Origin: Chitinophagaceae bacterium
GTDB lineage: Bacteria > Bacteroidota > Bacteroidia > Chitinophagales > Chitinophagaceae
NCBI GenBank assembly: GCA_947455215.1
Contig: CANGNA010000011.1
Span: forward strand, 17,697-81,696
DNA length: 64,000 bases
Direction of reading: 5' to 3'
Each line of letters opens with the position of its first letter. Position 1 is the first letter of the stretch. The notes below the pieces were generated by a model. That model saw only the letters and a list, made by a program, of their open reading frames with translations, was not told the DNA's origin and made no database searches. The translations under genes and the position numbers were made by a program. Below, one piece after another: positions 34,343 to 43,368 of this stretch.

Positions 34343-35524
34343 TTATTTAACTACGTTGAATTGCTCTTTGGCTATGTGCTCGTTCTTATCATTAAGCACC
34401 TGCAGCATATAAGTGCCCGATGCCAGCTCCGCAGTATTCACGTGCAGCACGGTGCCTTTGTCGCCATCAGCGCTCATCACTATCCTGCCGGCCATATCCA
34501 CTATCATGTATTTGGCTATCTGTACATTACCACCCATTATGCGGAAGTTCATCTCGCTACCTGTTACAGGGTTAGGGTATAATACGGTTGAGTACAGCGC
34601 ATTGTTTACCTCATTCACACCCGATGGATCTAAGTTATCGGTATTGAAGTATGCATCAGAAAGGTTGGTAAAACTGTTGTCCTCGTAGTAGTTCAACTGC
34701 GCCAGGTAGTTGTACGAACCTTTGCGGTAAAATTCATACCTATCCTGCGAATCGGTTTGCTGGCCCTGTGTGATACCAAAAGAAGACAGGATGATGGGCG
34801 ACATAGGTGCACCTGCAGAGTAAAAGCTATCCACGGTATAATAGCTGATCTTGTCCATCAGCACATCGTACCACGCACTTGGCCCAGTTGAGGTATACAC
34901 CCTCATCCTGCCCCAGCCTGCTACCGTATCATCGCGGTGTACATAATATACGTGCTGCGATGGTGTATGATCGAACAGCGGGCTGAGCGTCAATGTAAAG
35001 TCCGTAACCTGGCGGGATACCGAATGCCATGAAGAGCTCATTGTGAGCGGGAACTTCATGGTTTGTACCGTTTGCGGCGCACGTGCCTTTTGTGCCGGCA
35101 CCACCAGCGAGTCGCCACTGTTACCGGTAACTATAGACAGGTCGAAGGCCAGGTAGTCTACCGCCCTGCCCTTTTCCACCACACCGGTAGACGAAAAATC
35201 GAGCTCGCTGTACACATTGTAGAAAAAACCGTTGGCACCGCCCACCATCGACTTGTATGTATAGTAGTTCACATCTACTCCCACATTGGTAAAGAAGGTA
35301 TCTGTCTCGGGCAGGTAATCTTCAGTATAATCGTTACCACCATAGATACCGTAATCCCAGGTAATGTTGGTACCCGGCACCGGCGATGCAGGCAAACCCG
35401 AACTGGTCATATCCTGGATATTATAACTACCTGTAGGCACAGGCATATCGGTGGACAAGATGGAGATCTGCCCGTAAGAAAGGGAAGCTACAGGCAGAAA
35501 GGCTAAGAATAGAAGTTTCTTCAT
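34343..35524 (-). CDS. Secreted protein with T9SS type A sorting domain
   Basis: 393-residue secreted protein. Signal peptide MKKLLFLAFLPVASLSYG. The mature part is rich in Tyr/Thr/Asp and has no catalytic motif that I recognise. The C-terminus is a T9SS type A signal: LYPNPVTGSEMNFRI, KYMIVDMAGRIVMSA, LASGTYMLQVL, ending KEQFNVVK. Similar proteins are common in Bacteroidota as surface or secreted proteins of unknown role. Transcribed alone. Confidence 0.85.
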   Translation of the reverse strand: MKKLLFLAFLPVASLSYGQISILSTDMPVPTGSYNIQDMTSSGLPASPVPGTNITWDYGIYGGNDYTEDYLPETDTFFTNVGVDVNYYTYKSMVGGANGFFYNVYSELDFSSTGVVEKGRAVDYLAFDLSIVTGNSGDSLVVPAQKARAPQTVQTMKFPLTMSSSWHSVSRQVTDFTLTLSPLFDHTPSQHVYYVHRDDTVAGWGRMRVYTSTGPSAWYDVLMDKISYYTVDSFYSAGAPMSPIILSSFGITQGQQTDSQDRYEFYRKGSYNYLAQLNYYEDNSFTNLSDAYFNTDNLDPSGVNEVNNALYSTVLYPNPVTGSEMNFRIMGGNVQIAKYMIVDMAGRIVMSADGDKGTVLHVNTAELASGTYMLQVLNDKNEHIAKEQFNVVK

Positions 35525-35576
35525 AACGTTTTTATTTACCTACAAATATAACTTACAATTAAACCCAACGCGTCTG

Positions 35577-36620
35577 CTAGCTCTCCTCGTCGAAAAATAT
35601 CTTGTAGTAGTGCTTGCCCAGCTTCTCGTCGTAGCCCTTTTCTATCAGGTCTTTATCGCCGTGTATGTATACGTGGAAGTTCTTATCCAGCTTCAGCACA
35701 CTTTTGAACACACGTGCCTGCTTTTTCACCGCCTGGGTGGATATATCAAATTTCTCTGGTATCTCTACGTCGTTACTCTCTTCATAGCTGGCCTCGAACT
35801 GCCTGAACGAATTGACGAGACCAGTCTCGCTAAACACCTCTTTTTCAAATGATTGCTTATCGAAAGATTCATTGGCCCTGAAGTACTCTACCGATTTGTT
35901 CAGCAGGTCTATCTGCTCCGTTCGCGACATCTCGAATTCCTGCGGCACCTGCTTGGCTATGAACTGCTTGGTGAGCGTAAGGAACTGGTTGGTCTGGTAA
36001 TATTCGTTGGCCTGCGGGGCAATGCCCAAAAAGCCTTCGCGCCAGAAAACGGCTTCCTCGCCTTTGTTGGCATTATCGTATATGAACACGTCAAAACCCT
36101 GCTCTGCATTGGTAGGGAATATCAGGCAGCCCTTGTCGAACTTAGACACCTCTACCCCTTCGCGCATGGTCAGGGCAAACTCCGCCCCCTGCATATCCAG
36201 GTCTATAAAATTGCTCTTAGTCTCTGTTTTAAAGATACCTATGGCCTCCACATAGGCACCGTCTACCAGGCAATTGTCATACAAGCATATGTATAGCTCT
36301 CCCGCCTTTATCTTAGGGTGTACGGTATTCTCGTGCAGGTGCTTGGCTATGTTGGCACTATTGGCATGAAACGTTTCAGTATCTGCAAAAATGCCCAGGC
36401 AAAAGTTGTACATCTCATGATAATCGAGCGCAGTGGCATGTGTAAAAGCATACTTGTTCAGCCCGTCCTCGAACTTGCTCAGGAAGGGTTCCCTCATCAG
36501 CAGCTTGTCGTGATCGGTAAGTTGCAACGGTTTGTGCGACAATATCAGCTCATCGCCATTGCCCTTATTGCCTACGTAGTGTACCGATACTTTTACTAAT
36601 GCGCTATCGCTAAGATCCAT
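35577..36620 (-). CDS. Nucleoid-associated protein, NdpA/YejK type
   Basis: 347-residue protein of the 37-kDa nucleoid-associated family (NA37, YejK-like), which in other bacteria sits on the nucleoid and whose biochemical role is not settled. Evidence: the family-wide layout with DLSDSALVKVSVHYVGNKGNG at the start, SANIAKHLHENTVHPKIKAGELYICLYDNC in the middle, LTMREGVEVSKFDKGCLIFP and NEYYQTNQFLTLTKQFI later. Start ATG as given. No signal peptide, so cytosolic. It is preceded by the third REP-like hairpin. Naming rests on pattern and length, so function is moderately sure. Confidence 0.82.
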   Translation of the reverse strand: MDLSDSALVKVSVHYVGNKGNGDELILSHKPLQLTDHDKLLMREPFLSKFEDGLNKYAFTHATALDYHEMYNFCLGIFADTETFHANSANIAKHLHENTVHPKIKAGELYICLYDNCLVDGAYVEAIGIFKTETKSNFIDLDMQGAEFALTMREGVEVSKFDKGCLIFPTNAEQGFDVFIYDNANKGEEAVFWREGFLGIAPQANEYYQTNQFLTLTKQFIAKQVPQEFEMSRTEQIDLLNKSVEYFRANESFDKQSFEKEVFSETGLVNSFRQFEASYEESNDVEIPEKFDISTQAVKKQARVFKSVLKLDKNFHVYIHGDKDLIEKGYDEKLGKHYYKIFFDEES

Positions 36621-36665
36621 TGTTGTTGTGTTTGTGTGTTTTGGCTGCTTACTTTGCTTGTGTCC

Positions 36666-36696
36666 GTGTCGCCCTTCGACAAGCTCAGGGTGACAC
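36666..36696 (-). repeat. REP-like hairpin, copy 3
   Basis: Third copy of the 31-base element seen around the GIY-YIG gene. On the minus strand it starts GTGTCACCCT and ends AGGGCGACAC with inner sequence GAGCTTGTCGA (C-to-T at two loop positions compared with copy 1). Confidence 0.88.
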
Positions 36697-36758
36697 TCCG
36701 TAAGTGATTTAAAGGCGGTGCAAAAAACGCAAATAAACCCAATACAGACAAATCGGTA

Positions 36759-37733
36759 TTAACGGAAGGCTTTGGTGTGCTTGTTCAGCTTATTGATCTG
36801 GCGGATAACATCGCGTACGATCACATCGAGCGAAGTAGTGACAGATGCAATACCCCTTACCAGTTCGGCGTTATCAGGATTAGCAGGGTCTTCGTAGTCG
36901 AATATCTGCACCAGGCCCAGCAAAGTGGCCACCGGCCCACGCACCTTGTGCGACTGTATGTTAGCTATCTCCATCAGCAGCTGGGTCTGTGCATCAAGGC
37001 GGGAAAGGTTCTTGCGCTGGTCGGTAATATCAGATGCATGGCAGCTGATACCCGTCAGCTTATTGTCTTTATCGTAAACCGGGTTGAAGCTGATGGTAGA
37101 AAATTTCATTTCTCCATTCACCATCATATCCTCTACAGTGGTGAAGGTCTTGCCATTCAGCGCCAGTTCGTAGCACATTTTAAACTTATCGATATACGAC
37201 CTCGGAAGATCATTGGATAACACATTATCCCCCTTCATCAGCGGTTTACCTATAAAGTAGGATATCCAGGTCTTAAAAGCCTCGTTGCTCAGTAATATGT
37301 TACAGCCGGCATCTACCAGCCATACGGGTTGTACTATGATGTCTACCAGTATACGCAGGTTCTGCTCGTCAAGAAACACATTTTCGCCGTGCTTCTTCTC
37401 CTCAGATACATTTTGAAACGACAGGATGAGCTTTTCCGGCGATGGGTAGACGGTAACGGCATACCAGGCCTTTTTCAGTGGCAGGTATATTTCGAAACTA
37501 TTACGGGAAAGCGTTGCCTGTGCAACTTTTAACTGCCTGCTGATATCCAACCCTTCTATAGACTGTGTAAGATTGCGGAAGTTGCCGTATAACGACCGTA
37601 CTTTTTGTGTACCTGTTATCTCTTCCAGCGCAGCATTACTGAACAGGATGTTCCAGTCGTTATCTAACACAAGAAATCCATCAGTAATATTATCCAGCAA
37701 GCACTGCACTTCCTTTTCCGCGTCTGTAGTCAT
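36759..37733 (-). CDS. PAS protein with a histidine-kinase dimerisation remnant
   Basis: 324-residue cytosolic signalling protein. Two PAS domains are visible: residues 8-110 (LLDNITDGFLVLDNDWNILFSNAALEEITG) and 120-240 (ILVDIIVQPVWLVDAGCNILLSNEAFKTW), the second with a PAC-like end (DKDNKLTGISCHASDITDQRK). After it comes a HisKA-like helical pair with a His at residue 262 (IANIQSHKVRGPVATLLGLVQI) and a second helix to about 315. The protein stops there: no ATP-binding (HATPase) domain exists, so it cannot autophosphorylate. It could accept phosphate from a kinase or act by dimerising with one. Transcribed alone. Confidence 0.85.
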   Translation of the reverse strand: MTTDAEKEVQCLLDNITDGFLVLDNDWNILFSNAALEEITGTQKVRSLYGNFRNLTQSIEGLDISRQLKVAQATLSRNSFEIYLPLKKAWYAVTVYPSPEKLILSFQNVSEEKKHGENVFLDEQNLRILVDIIVQPVWLVDAGCNILLSNEAFKTWISYFIGKPLMKGDNVLSNDLPRSYIDKFKMCYELALNGKTFTTVEDMMVNGEMKFSTISFNPVYDKDNKLTGISCHASDITDQRKNLSRLDAQTQLLMEIANIQSHKVRGPVATLLGLVQIFDYEDPANPDNAELVRGIASVTTSLDVIVRDVIRQINKLNKHTKAFR

Positions 37734-37929
37734 TTGGTGTCGGTCTATTTCAAAAATAACTATACTAAGATAAATTCCAAAATTAAAAGTAGGATAGGTA
37801 TTAATCAGTTATCAATAATATATTTTTATATCATAATATTTACCCCCGAAATAGTTGGATTGGCAAACAAATTGATGTGTAAATATCAAATTGGCTTAAC
37901 TTAGCTATATCAATTTATTATTGGGGCGT

Positions 37930-40050
37930 ATGAGCAAGAAGATGGATTGGGAATACCAATTGGAGCGGGAGCGATATGAGCAGCAGATAATGACCAACCC
38001 CGGTGATGCGGGTGCACACTTTGACCTGGCATACCTGCTGAGGACATACTTTAAAGAGTTCGAATTATCGAAACAACACTATGAGATAGGGCTGGCCAAA
38101 GATCCGGCACAGGCAGCGCATGCCTATAACAATCTTGCGGTGCTGATGGAGACGCACTTCAAGAATTACGAGGCAGCAAAAAGCTACTACGAACTGGCCA
38201 TAAAGAATGCGCCCGATGATTCGGCGGCGTATTATAACCTGGCCAACCTGTATGTGCGCCACCTGGACGACCTGGACCAGGCAGTGGCCTATTTTGAAAA
38301 AGCCATAGATGCGGCACCGTACGATGCTGCCACCCATTACTTCTATGCGCAACTGCTTACGCGCAAAGCAGGCAACCACGAGCAAGCAAAGCTCCACTAC
38401 CAGCTGGCCATAGATATAGATGGCACTGATGCCGACCATTATAACGACCTGGGCATATTGCTGCAACAGCGCCTTAGCGACCCTGAGGGTGCCCGCGAGA
38501 TGTATGAAAAAGCCATAGAACTGGAGCCGGAAGATGCAGATTATCGCTTCAACCTGGCCTTTTTGCTGGAAGACGAACTGAACGATTACGCCGCAGCCAA
38601 GGAGCAGCTATACTATATTACCGAGCTAAGGCCGGATACAGCACCCGTGTATTATTACCTGGGTATGCTGCACGACTTCAGGTTGAAGGAATTCAGCACG
38701 GCCATATTTTACTTTGAAAAGGCTATAGAGATAGACCCGACCTATGTAAAGGCATATAAAAGCCTGGGTCTGCTGTATGAAGTAGAGCTGAACGATTATG
38801 CCAAGGCAAGGGCCTGTTTTGAAAAAGCGGTAGAGGTAGATCCTTTCTTCAAACTGGGGCATTATCACCTGGCCAACCTGCTGAGCGACCACCTGGGCGA
38901 ATATGAACTGGCCAAACAACATTACAAGCTGGCCATAGATATAGATCCGGCCTTCGGCTTTGCCTACAACAACTTGTCTATACTGCTCGATGAGCATTTT
39001 AAAGACTATAAAGGGGCCAGGGAATACCTGGAAATGGCCATCAAAAACAACCCCAACGACGATAGCGCGTATAACAACCTGGGCGTATTGCTCACCGAGC
39101 GATTTAACGATACGGAAGGTGCCAGGGAGTGTTATGAAAAAGCCATTGCCATCAACCCCAACTACGCTATGGCGTACTTCAACTATGCCAACCTGGAGCG
39201 CCTGGTATACTGGGACTACCCTAAGGCACGCCAACTGTATGAGCAGGCCATTGCCATCAACCCCAACTACGCTATAGCCAATGCCAACCTAAGCTTGTTG
39301 CTGACCACACAATTCAAAGAGTATGTACAGGCACGACAGCTGCTGGAGCATAATGTGGCCCTGAACCCTAATGACTACACAACGCATCACAACCTGGCCA
39401 ATATACTTGACGACCATTTTGATGAGCCGCAGACAGCCAACGAGCATTTCCTGAAAGCACTGGAGCTATCGCCTAAAAATGGCCAGCTGCATTTTGACTA
39501 CGGCATCTTCCTGGAATATTCTATGAAGGATATTGCAGGTGCCAAAGAGCAATACCTGGCGTGTACTGAGTTGGCGCCGGACTATGCAAGGGCTTACAAT
39601 AACCTGGGCCTGCTGCAAACACATCATTTTGCAGACCCTAAAGGTGCCCGCGAGTACTTTGAAACAGCGATAAGACTGGAACCAGGCTCGCCATATGCGC
39701 ACTACAACCTGGCCAACCTGCTGACAGATGAGTTTGCACTGCACGACTTTGCCCTGGAACATTTTGAGATGGCGCTGGACCTGATGCCTCAGAATGCGGG
39801 TATCTGCAACGACTTTGCCGTATTGCTGACCCAACATTTCGGTAATACCGAACGAGCCAAAGAACTATATCAGCAAGCCATTGCAGCCGATCCGGAACAT
39901 AGCTGCGCCCGGGAGAACCTGGCAGAGCTGCTGAACATTGAAGCGGCACAACAGGCGCAGGCACAAAACAAGCGCAAACTGTACAACCGCATCATTATGC
40001 TGGTAACCCTATTAGCAGCATGCATCGGCTGGATGAAACTGAGGAAATAA
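37930..40050 (+). CDS. 19-unit TPR protein with a C-terminal membrane tail
   Basis: 706-residue protein almost wholly built of tetratricopeptide repeats. Starting at about residue 25, nineteen units of 35-36 residues can be counted, each with an AYNNLGxLL-like first helix, a D/E-rich turn, and a GAREYYEKAIxxxP-like second helix. The last 21 residues form a membrane segment (IIMLVTLLAACIGWMKLRK), so it looks tail-anchored with the repeats in the cytosol. The ATG at 37930 is preferred over a TTG nine bases earlier. Two neighbouring units share a 29-base identical stretch (39142-39170 and 39247-39275), a sign of recent repeat exchange. It should scaffold other proteins at the membrane; partners unknown. 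Confidence 0.9.
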   Translation: MSKKMDWEYQLERERYEQQIMTNPGDAGAHFDLAYLLRTYFKEFELSKQHYEIGLAKDPAQAAHAYNNLAVLMETHFKNYEAAKSYYELAIKNAPDDSAAYYNLANLYVRHLDDLDQAVAYFEKAIDAAPYDAATHYFYAQLLTRKAGNHEQAKLHYQLAIDIDGTDADHYNDLGILLQQRLSDPEGAREMYEKAIELEPEDADYRFNLAFLLEDELNDYAAAKEQLYYITELRPDTAPVYYYLGMLHDFRLKEFSTAIFYFEKAIEIDPTYVKAYKSLGLLYEVELNDYAKARACFEKAVEVDPFFKLGHYHLANLLSDHLGEYELAKQHYKLAIDIDPAFGFAYNNLSILLDEHFKDYKGAREYLEMAIKNNPNDDSAYNNLGVLLTERFNDTEGARECYEKAIAINPNYAMAYFNYANLERLVYWDYPKARQLYEQAIAINPNYAIANANLSLLLTTQFKEYVQARQLLEHNVALNPNDYTTHHNLANILDDHFDEPQTANEHFLKALELSPKNGQLHFDYGIFLEYSMKDIAGAKEQYLACTELAPDYARAYNNLGLLQTHHFADPKGAREYFETAIRLEPGSPYAHYNLANLLTDEFALHDFALEHFEMALDLMPQNAGICNDFAVLLTQHFGNTERAKELYQQAIAADPEHSCARENLAELLNIEAAQQAQAQNKRKLYNRIIMLVTLLAACIGWMKLRK

Positions 40051-40051
40051 C

Positions 40052-40648
40052 TTACTGATGCTTTTGCAGGCGGCTTTGTAGCATTTGCTTCACTGCAGGC
40101 CATTCGTCGTCTATGATGCTGTACATTACCGTGGTACGGAATTCACCATTGGCACGTATGCGTTCTTTACGCATCATACCTTCCATTACCGCCCCTATAC
40201 CTTCTATAGCTGTGCGGCTGCGCAGGTTATTGGCATCTGTCTGTAGTTGCACCCGTACGGTCTTCAGCGTCTCGAATGCATAAGTGAGCAACAACAGCTT
40301 GCACTCTACATTATCACCCGTGCGCCAATAGGCGGGGTCGTACCACGTCCACCCTATCTCCAGCTTACGATGTACGGGATAAATGTTATGGAACAGCGTG
40401 CTGCCTATTATCTTGCCGGTAAGCTTATCTATTACTGTAAAGGCATATTGCTCACCTGTAGCACGTTTCAGTACAGCACTCCTCAGGTGGGCCAGTAATA
40501 TCTGTTCCTCTGCTCCATTGATAGAGATGAACTCCCATATCTTTTCCTGTGCGCCTATTTTCAGCAGTTCAGGGAAATGATCAGAATCGAGCGGTACGAG
40601 CTTAACACGCTCACCTTCTAAAACAACGGGATGCAGCAACCAGTTCAT
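40052..40648 (-). CDS. GNAT-family acetyltransferase (RimJ/RimL type)
   Basis: 198-residue acetyltransferase. From ATG 40648 the protein starts MNWLLHPVVLEGERVKLVPLDSDHF, the common opening of the GNAT family of ribosomal-protein N-acetyltransferase type; a six-residue longer reading is possible. Central motif: GSTLFHNIYPVHRKLEIGWTWYDPAYWRTGDNVECKLLLLTYAFETL, the acetyl-CoA-binding strand-helix. LQTDANNLRSRTAIEGIGAV is the late Asn motif. Substrate unknown. Convergent with the TPR gene (1-base gap), so read from its own promoter. Confidence 0.88.
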   Translation of the reverse strand: MNWLLHPVVLEGERVKLVPLDSDHFPELLKIGAQEKIWEFISINGAEEQILLAHLRSAVLKRATGEQYAFTVIDKLTGKIIGSTLFHNIYPVHRKLEIGWTWYDPAYWRTGDNVECKLLLLTYAFETLKTVRVQLQTDANNLRSRTAIEGIGAVMEGMMRKERIRANGEFRTTVMYSIIDDEWPAVKQMLQSRLQKHQ

Positions 40649-40713
40649 AAGCACAAATGTCTGCAATTTACGGTTGCATACAAATGATATTCAAAAAAGC
40701 AGAGCTGACGCGA

Positions 40714-41208
40714 TCAGTATACTTCTACCCCTGTGGCCTTAGTATGTGCATGAATGTGTTTTTTAGCGTCTTGTACTTCATCTGGTGTACCATTGGCCAC
40801 TACCAGGTATTTGCCTGTTTTCAGCAGTGTATTGTATTTTTCAGCTATTTCGTTCTTTACCCCTACCGATGTAAGCACAGAAGCTATACCACCACCTATC
40901 AGGCCAAAATCGAACCCGGCAATGGCACCCACCAGGGCACCAGCACCAAACAATACACCCAGGCCGGGTATGGTGAACAGCCCTACGCCCGTAAGTAAGC
41001 CCACAGTAGTACCCACAGCCACGCCGGTTCCTAAGCCTACAGGGTTGACAGGACTTTTGGGTATAATGTGCATTTCATTATCCACAACCTCGTTTTCCGT
41101 AAGCCCTATAATGCTCAACTGAGCTACAGGATACCCTTGTTCGTGCAGTTTTTCTATGGCCTCAACGGCGGCATCGTGATCTTCGTATATTCCAATGGCA
41201 GCGTTCAT
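40714..41208 (-). CDS. YflT/GsiB-like stress protein with glycine-rich membrane stretch
   Basis: 164-residue protein. The first 50 residues (AAIGIYEDHDAAVEAIEKLHEQGYPVAQLSIIG) match the heat-induced stress protein YflT type fold, a ferredoxin-like domain. Then comes a long glycine- and valine-rich hydrophobic part (about 62-105, GVAVGTTVGLLTGVGLFTIPG, GVLFGAGALVGAIAGFDFGLIGGG) that looks like two membrane helices of the glycine-zipper type. The C-terminus returns to a domain like the first. Role in general stress is inferred from the family. Alone on the minus strand. Confidence 0.75.
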   Translation of the reverse strand: MNAAIGIYEDHDAAVEAIEKLHEQGYPVAQLSIIGLTENEVVDNEMHIIPKSPVNPVGLGTGVAVGTTVGLLTGVGLFTIPGLGVLFGAGALVGAIAGFDFGLIGGGIASVLTSVGVKNEIAEKYNTLLKTGKYLVVANGTPDEVQDAKKHIHAHTKATGVEVY

Positions 41209-41263
41209 GTCAGTGTTTTATGGAACTATATAAATATCATGCCGTTGCATCCCCCGCCGTGCA

Positions 41264-41292
41264 ATAAAAAAGCGCCTGTAAAAGGCGCTTTT
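41264..41292 (-). terminator. Terminator after the DUF6600 gene
   Basis: AAAAGCGCC (41268-41276) pairs with GGCGCTTTT (41284-41292); on the minus strand it is followed by TTATTG. Confidence 0.8.
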
Positions 41293-41294
41293 AA

Positions 41295-42599
41295 TTATTT
41301 ACCAGATGGATTGACCGGCTCCGGGCTTTGTGCCGGTATGGTACCAGACATTGTTTTTTCCTGTTGCGGTGTTCCCGGTATAGGATCAGCATGTTGTCTT
41401 GTAGTTGTTGAGCTCTCTTCGCGCTTATTGGTCACGGTCACAGTCTCCGGCTGCTGCGGTGTTTGTGGCGGTAAGCCCTTCTGCGGCTTGCGCAACGGAC
41501 CGGGAGTAGCATGCGGTTTCTCCGTTTCGCGCACAGTGAGATCTGTCTTATACACGTTCTTATCTGCACGGATAACATCTTGTGGCTTTGTTGCCGGGTT
41601 GCTAACGTTGGTGTTTTGTGCCGGCAGGTAATTATATACCTGCGTTGCCAGTAAATTAGGTGCATCCTTACGGAACTGCGGAACACTGCCCAGGTTCAGG
41701 TTTACACCAGCCGGCTGGCGGGTAACAGGCTTTGGTGCTGCAAAAACAGCAGGTGGTACAGGGCGCTCGCCGGTAGCCAGCAATGCCTTTACTTCACGCG
41801 GCCTGTACATCTTAATGATGTCGTTGTGTACATATTCAGCCCTTGGTGTACCGGAATTGTTGAGGTGATACATCTGCACCGGCTTCTCTATGATCTTTTC
41901 AGCCTGCAGTATGGTAGGACCAGCTATATAAGTAACGCCACCGCTGCTGTATATATTATCTGCCACAGAAGTACCTTCCAGCACGGTGCTATGCCCGAAC
42001 GGCCCGGTAAGGTATCGGTAGTAATTGCCACCATACAGGTATTTGGCAGGCAGCATCACCCACCAATCCTTAGGGCAGCGATACGCATTCAGTTCTTTGG
42101 CAGATATCTCGTATTCAGGCGATAATGGTGCCCAGCCAAATGTGCCGGTACCCATGCGCCAGCTTACCCATGCCGGCCCCCAGTCGTTGCCGGGTACCCA
42201 CACCCAACCATAATAGGTATCGAACGTCCAGCGGCCATAATGGAAACAAGCCCATCCCCACGGATAGTCCGATATCCACGTATTGCCGTAATCGGTCTGC
42301 GCCCAGCGGCCATTGGTATAATACGGCCTGAAGCTATTGTCTACATTAGGCACCCATACGTAGCCAAAGTGCTCATCTTCCACCCACTGGCCGTAAGGTG
42401 CCAGGGTGGTATAAAAATCGTTGAACGAGATATACTGGCTGTATTCTGGATTAGTATAGGAACCGGCATTATACCTGTCGTTATAGTACAGGTTATTACT
42501 GCCAAATTTATCGGTCTGAGCTATTGCATTACCAATACCACATGCCATACATACACCTGCAACTATCAATCCCCGGCCATAGCTATTCATCAGTTTCAT
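41295..42599 (-). CDS. DUF6600 exported protein
   Basis: 434-residue exported protein with signal peptide MKLMNSYGRGLIVAGVCMACGIGNAIAQ. Residues 45-200 are full of Trp/Tyr/Gly in the DUF6600 pattern: FNDFYTTLAPYGQWVEDEHFGYVWVP, RPYYTNGRWAQTDYGNTWISDYPWGWACFHYGRW, TYYGWVWVPGNDWGPAWVSWR. The C-terminal half is Pro/Gln/Thr-rich and disordered, with many Lys-Pro pairs and a tail of PVNPSGK. Role unknown; the aromatic repeats suggest binding to the envelope or a polymer. Own terminator. Confidence 0.9.
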   Translation of the reverse strand: MKLMNSYGRGLIVAGVCMACGIGNAIAQTDKFGSNNLYYNDRYNAGSYTNPEYSQYISFNDFYTTLAPYGQWVEDEHFGYVWVPNVDNSFRPYYTNGRWAQTDYGNTWISDYPWGWACFHYGRWTFDTYYGWVWVPGNDWGPAWVSWRMGTGTFGWAPLSPEYEISAKELNAYRCPKDWWVMLPAKYLYGGNYYRYLTGPFGHSTVLEGTSVADNIYSSGGVTYIAGPTILQAEKIIEKPVQMYHLNNSGTPRAEYVHNDIIKMYRPREVKALLATGERPVPPAVFAAPKPVTRQPAGVNLNLGSVPQFRKDAPNLLATQVYNYLPAQNTNVSNPATKPQDVIRADKNVYKTDLTVRETEKPHATPGPLRKPQKGLPPQTPQQPETVTVTNKREESSTTTRQHADPIPGTPQQEKTMSGTIPAQSPEPVNPSGK

Positions 42600-42720
42600 T
42601 ATTCCTCTTTTACTATTCTGGATATCTTACTAATAATCACGTGGCGAGCACCAGCATCCTATACAAGGCTACCAGCCACAACCACAGGCAGCAATATACA
42701 CCAATTTGCGTTTTGCTGCA

Positions 42721-42754
42721 TAAAAAAACAAGTAAGCATTTACGCTTACTTGTT
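42721..42754 (-). terminator. Terminator after gmhB
   Basis: Perfect 11-base stem AACAAGTAAGC / GCTTACTTGTT with an ATTTAC loop, followed on the minus strand by TTTTTTTA. Confidence 0.92.
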
Positions 42755-42770
42755 CATAACTTTTATCGCT

Positions 42771-43346
42771 CTACCCTACCATTTCTGCTGCCAAAAGTGT
42801 TTTGGCCCAGTCGTTCAGGCTTTCAAATTGCTCATCTATCATATCGTGCGGCAATTCATAAGGTTCGTGCTTGGTGGTCAGGAACACGCAGTGCATGCCC
42901 AGGCGCTTACCGAACTCCATATCGCTCAAACTGTTACCCACCATTATACTGCGCTTGAAATCAATATCCGGAAAGTCTTGCTGCGCCTGGTGGCCCATAC
43001 CTACATTAGGCTTCCTGTTGTGGTCGGTATCCAGCAGTGCCGTGCAAGAGTACACTTTATCTATCCTGCCGCCCTCATTGCGCACGGTCTCCTTCATATT
43101 GGTGTGTATCTCTTTCAGCGCATCTATGGTCATTATCTCTTTGCCCACACCGCGCTGGTTAGTAACCACCACTATATTACCGAAGATGTTGTTCAGGTCT
43201 TTCAGCGCTTGCAACACACCATCGTGGAATTTGAACTCACTCCAGTTGGTGATGTACGACCCTACGCTTTCTATGTTTATTACTCCGTCTCTATCTAAAA
43301 AAAGGGTCCAGTTTTTATCTACTTCGGGTCTATTCAAAAGGTCCAT
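42771..43346 (-). CDS. gmhB: D-glycero-manno-heptose-1,7-bisphosphate 7-phosphatase
   Basis: 191-residue HAD-superfamily phosphatase (class IIIA, histidinol-phosphatase type) that removes the 7-phosphate in the ADP- or GDP-heptose route. HAD motif 1 is LFLDRDGVINIE with the nucleophile and acid D18 and D20; motif 2 is IVVVTNQRGVGKE; motif 3 with GNSLSDMEFGKRLG. The zinc-binding Cys cluster of some GmhB is not complete here (CTALLDTDHNRKPNVGMG). It lies 22 bases behind gmhA on the same strand, which supports the heptose assignment. Confidence 0.88.
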   Translation of the reverse strand: MDLLNRPEVDKNWTLFLDRDGVINIESVGSYITNWSEFKFHDGVLQALKDLNNIFGNIVVVTNQRGVGKEIMTIDALKEIHTNMKETVRNEGGRIDKVYSCTALLDTDHNRKPNVGMGHQAQQDFPDIDFKRSIMVGNSLSDMEFGKRLGMHCVFLTTKHEPYELPHDMIDEQFESLNDWAKTLLAAEMVG

Positions 43347-43368
43347 TGTATACCTCCTATCATTTTAT

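Noticed and set aside
38065..39964. Long minus-strand frames inside the TPR gene
   Set aside because: They follow from codon periodicity of the repeats and carry no family signature.
40714..41208. Glycine-rich stress-type protein as a holin
   Set aside because: Its flanking YflT-like soluble parts and lack of phage genes argue against it.
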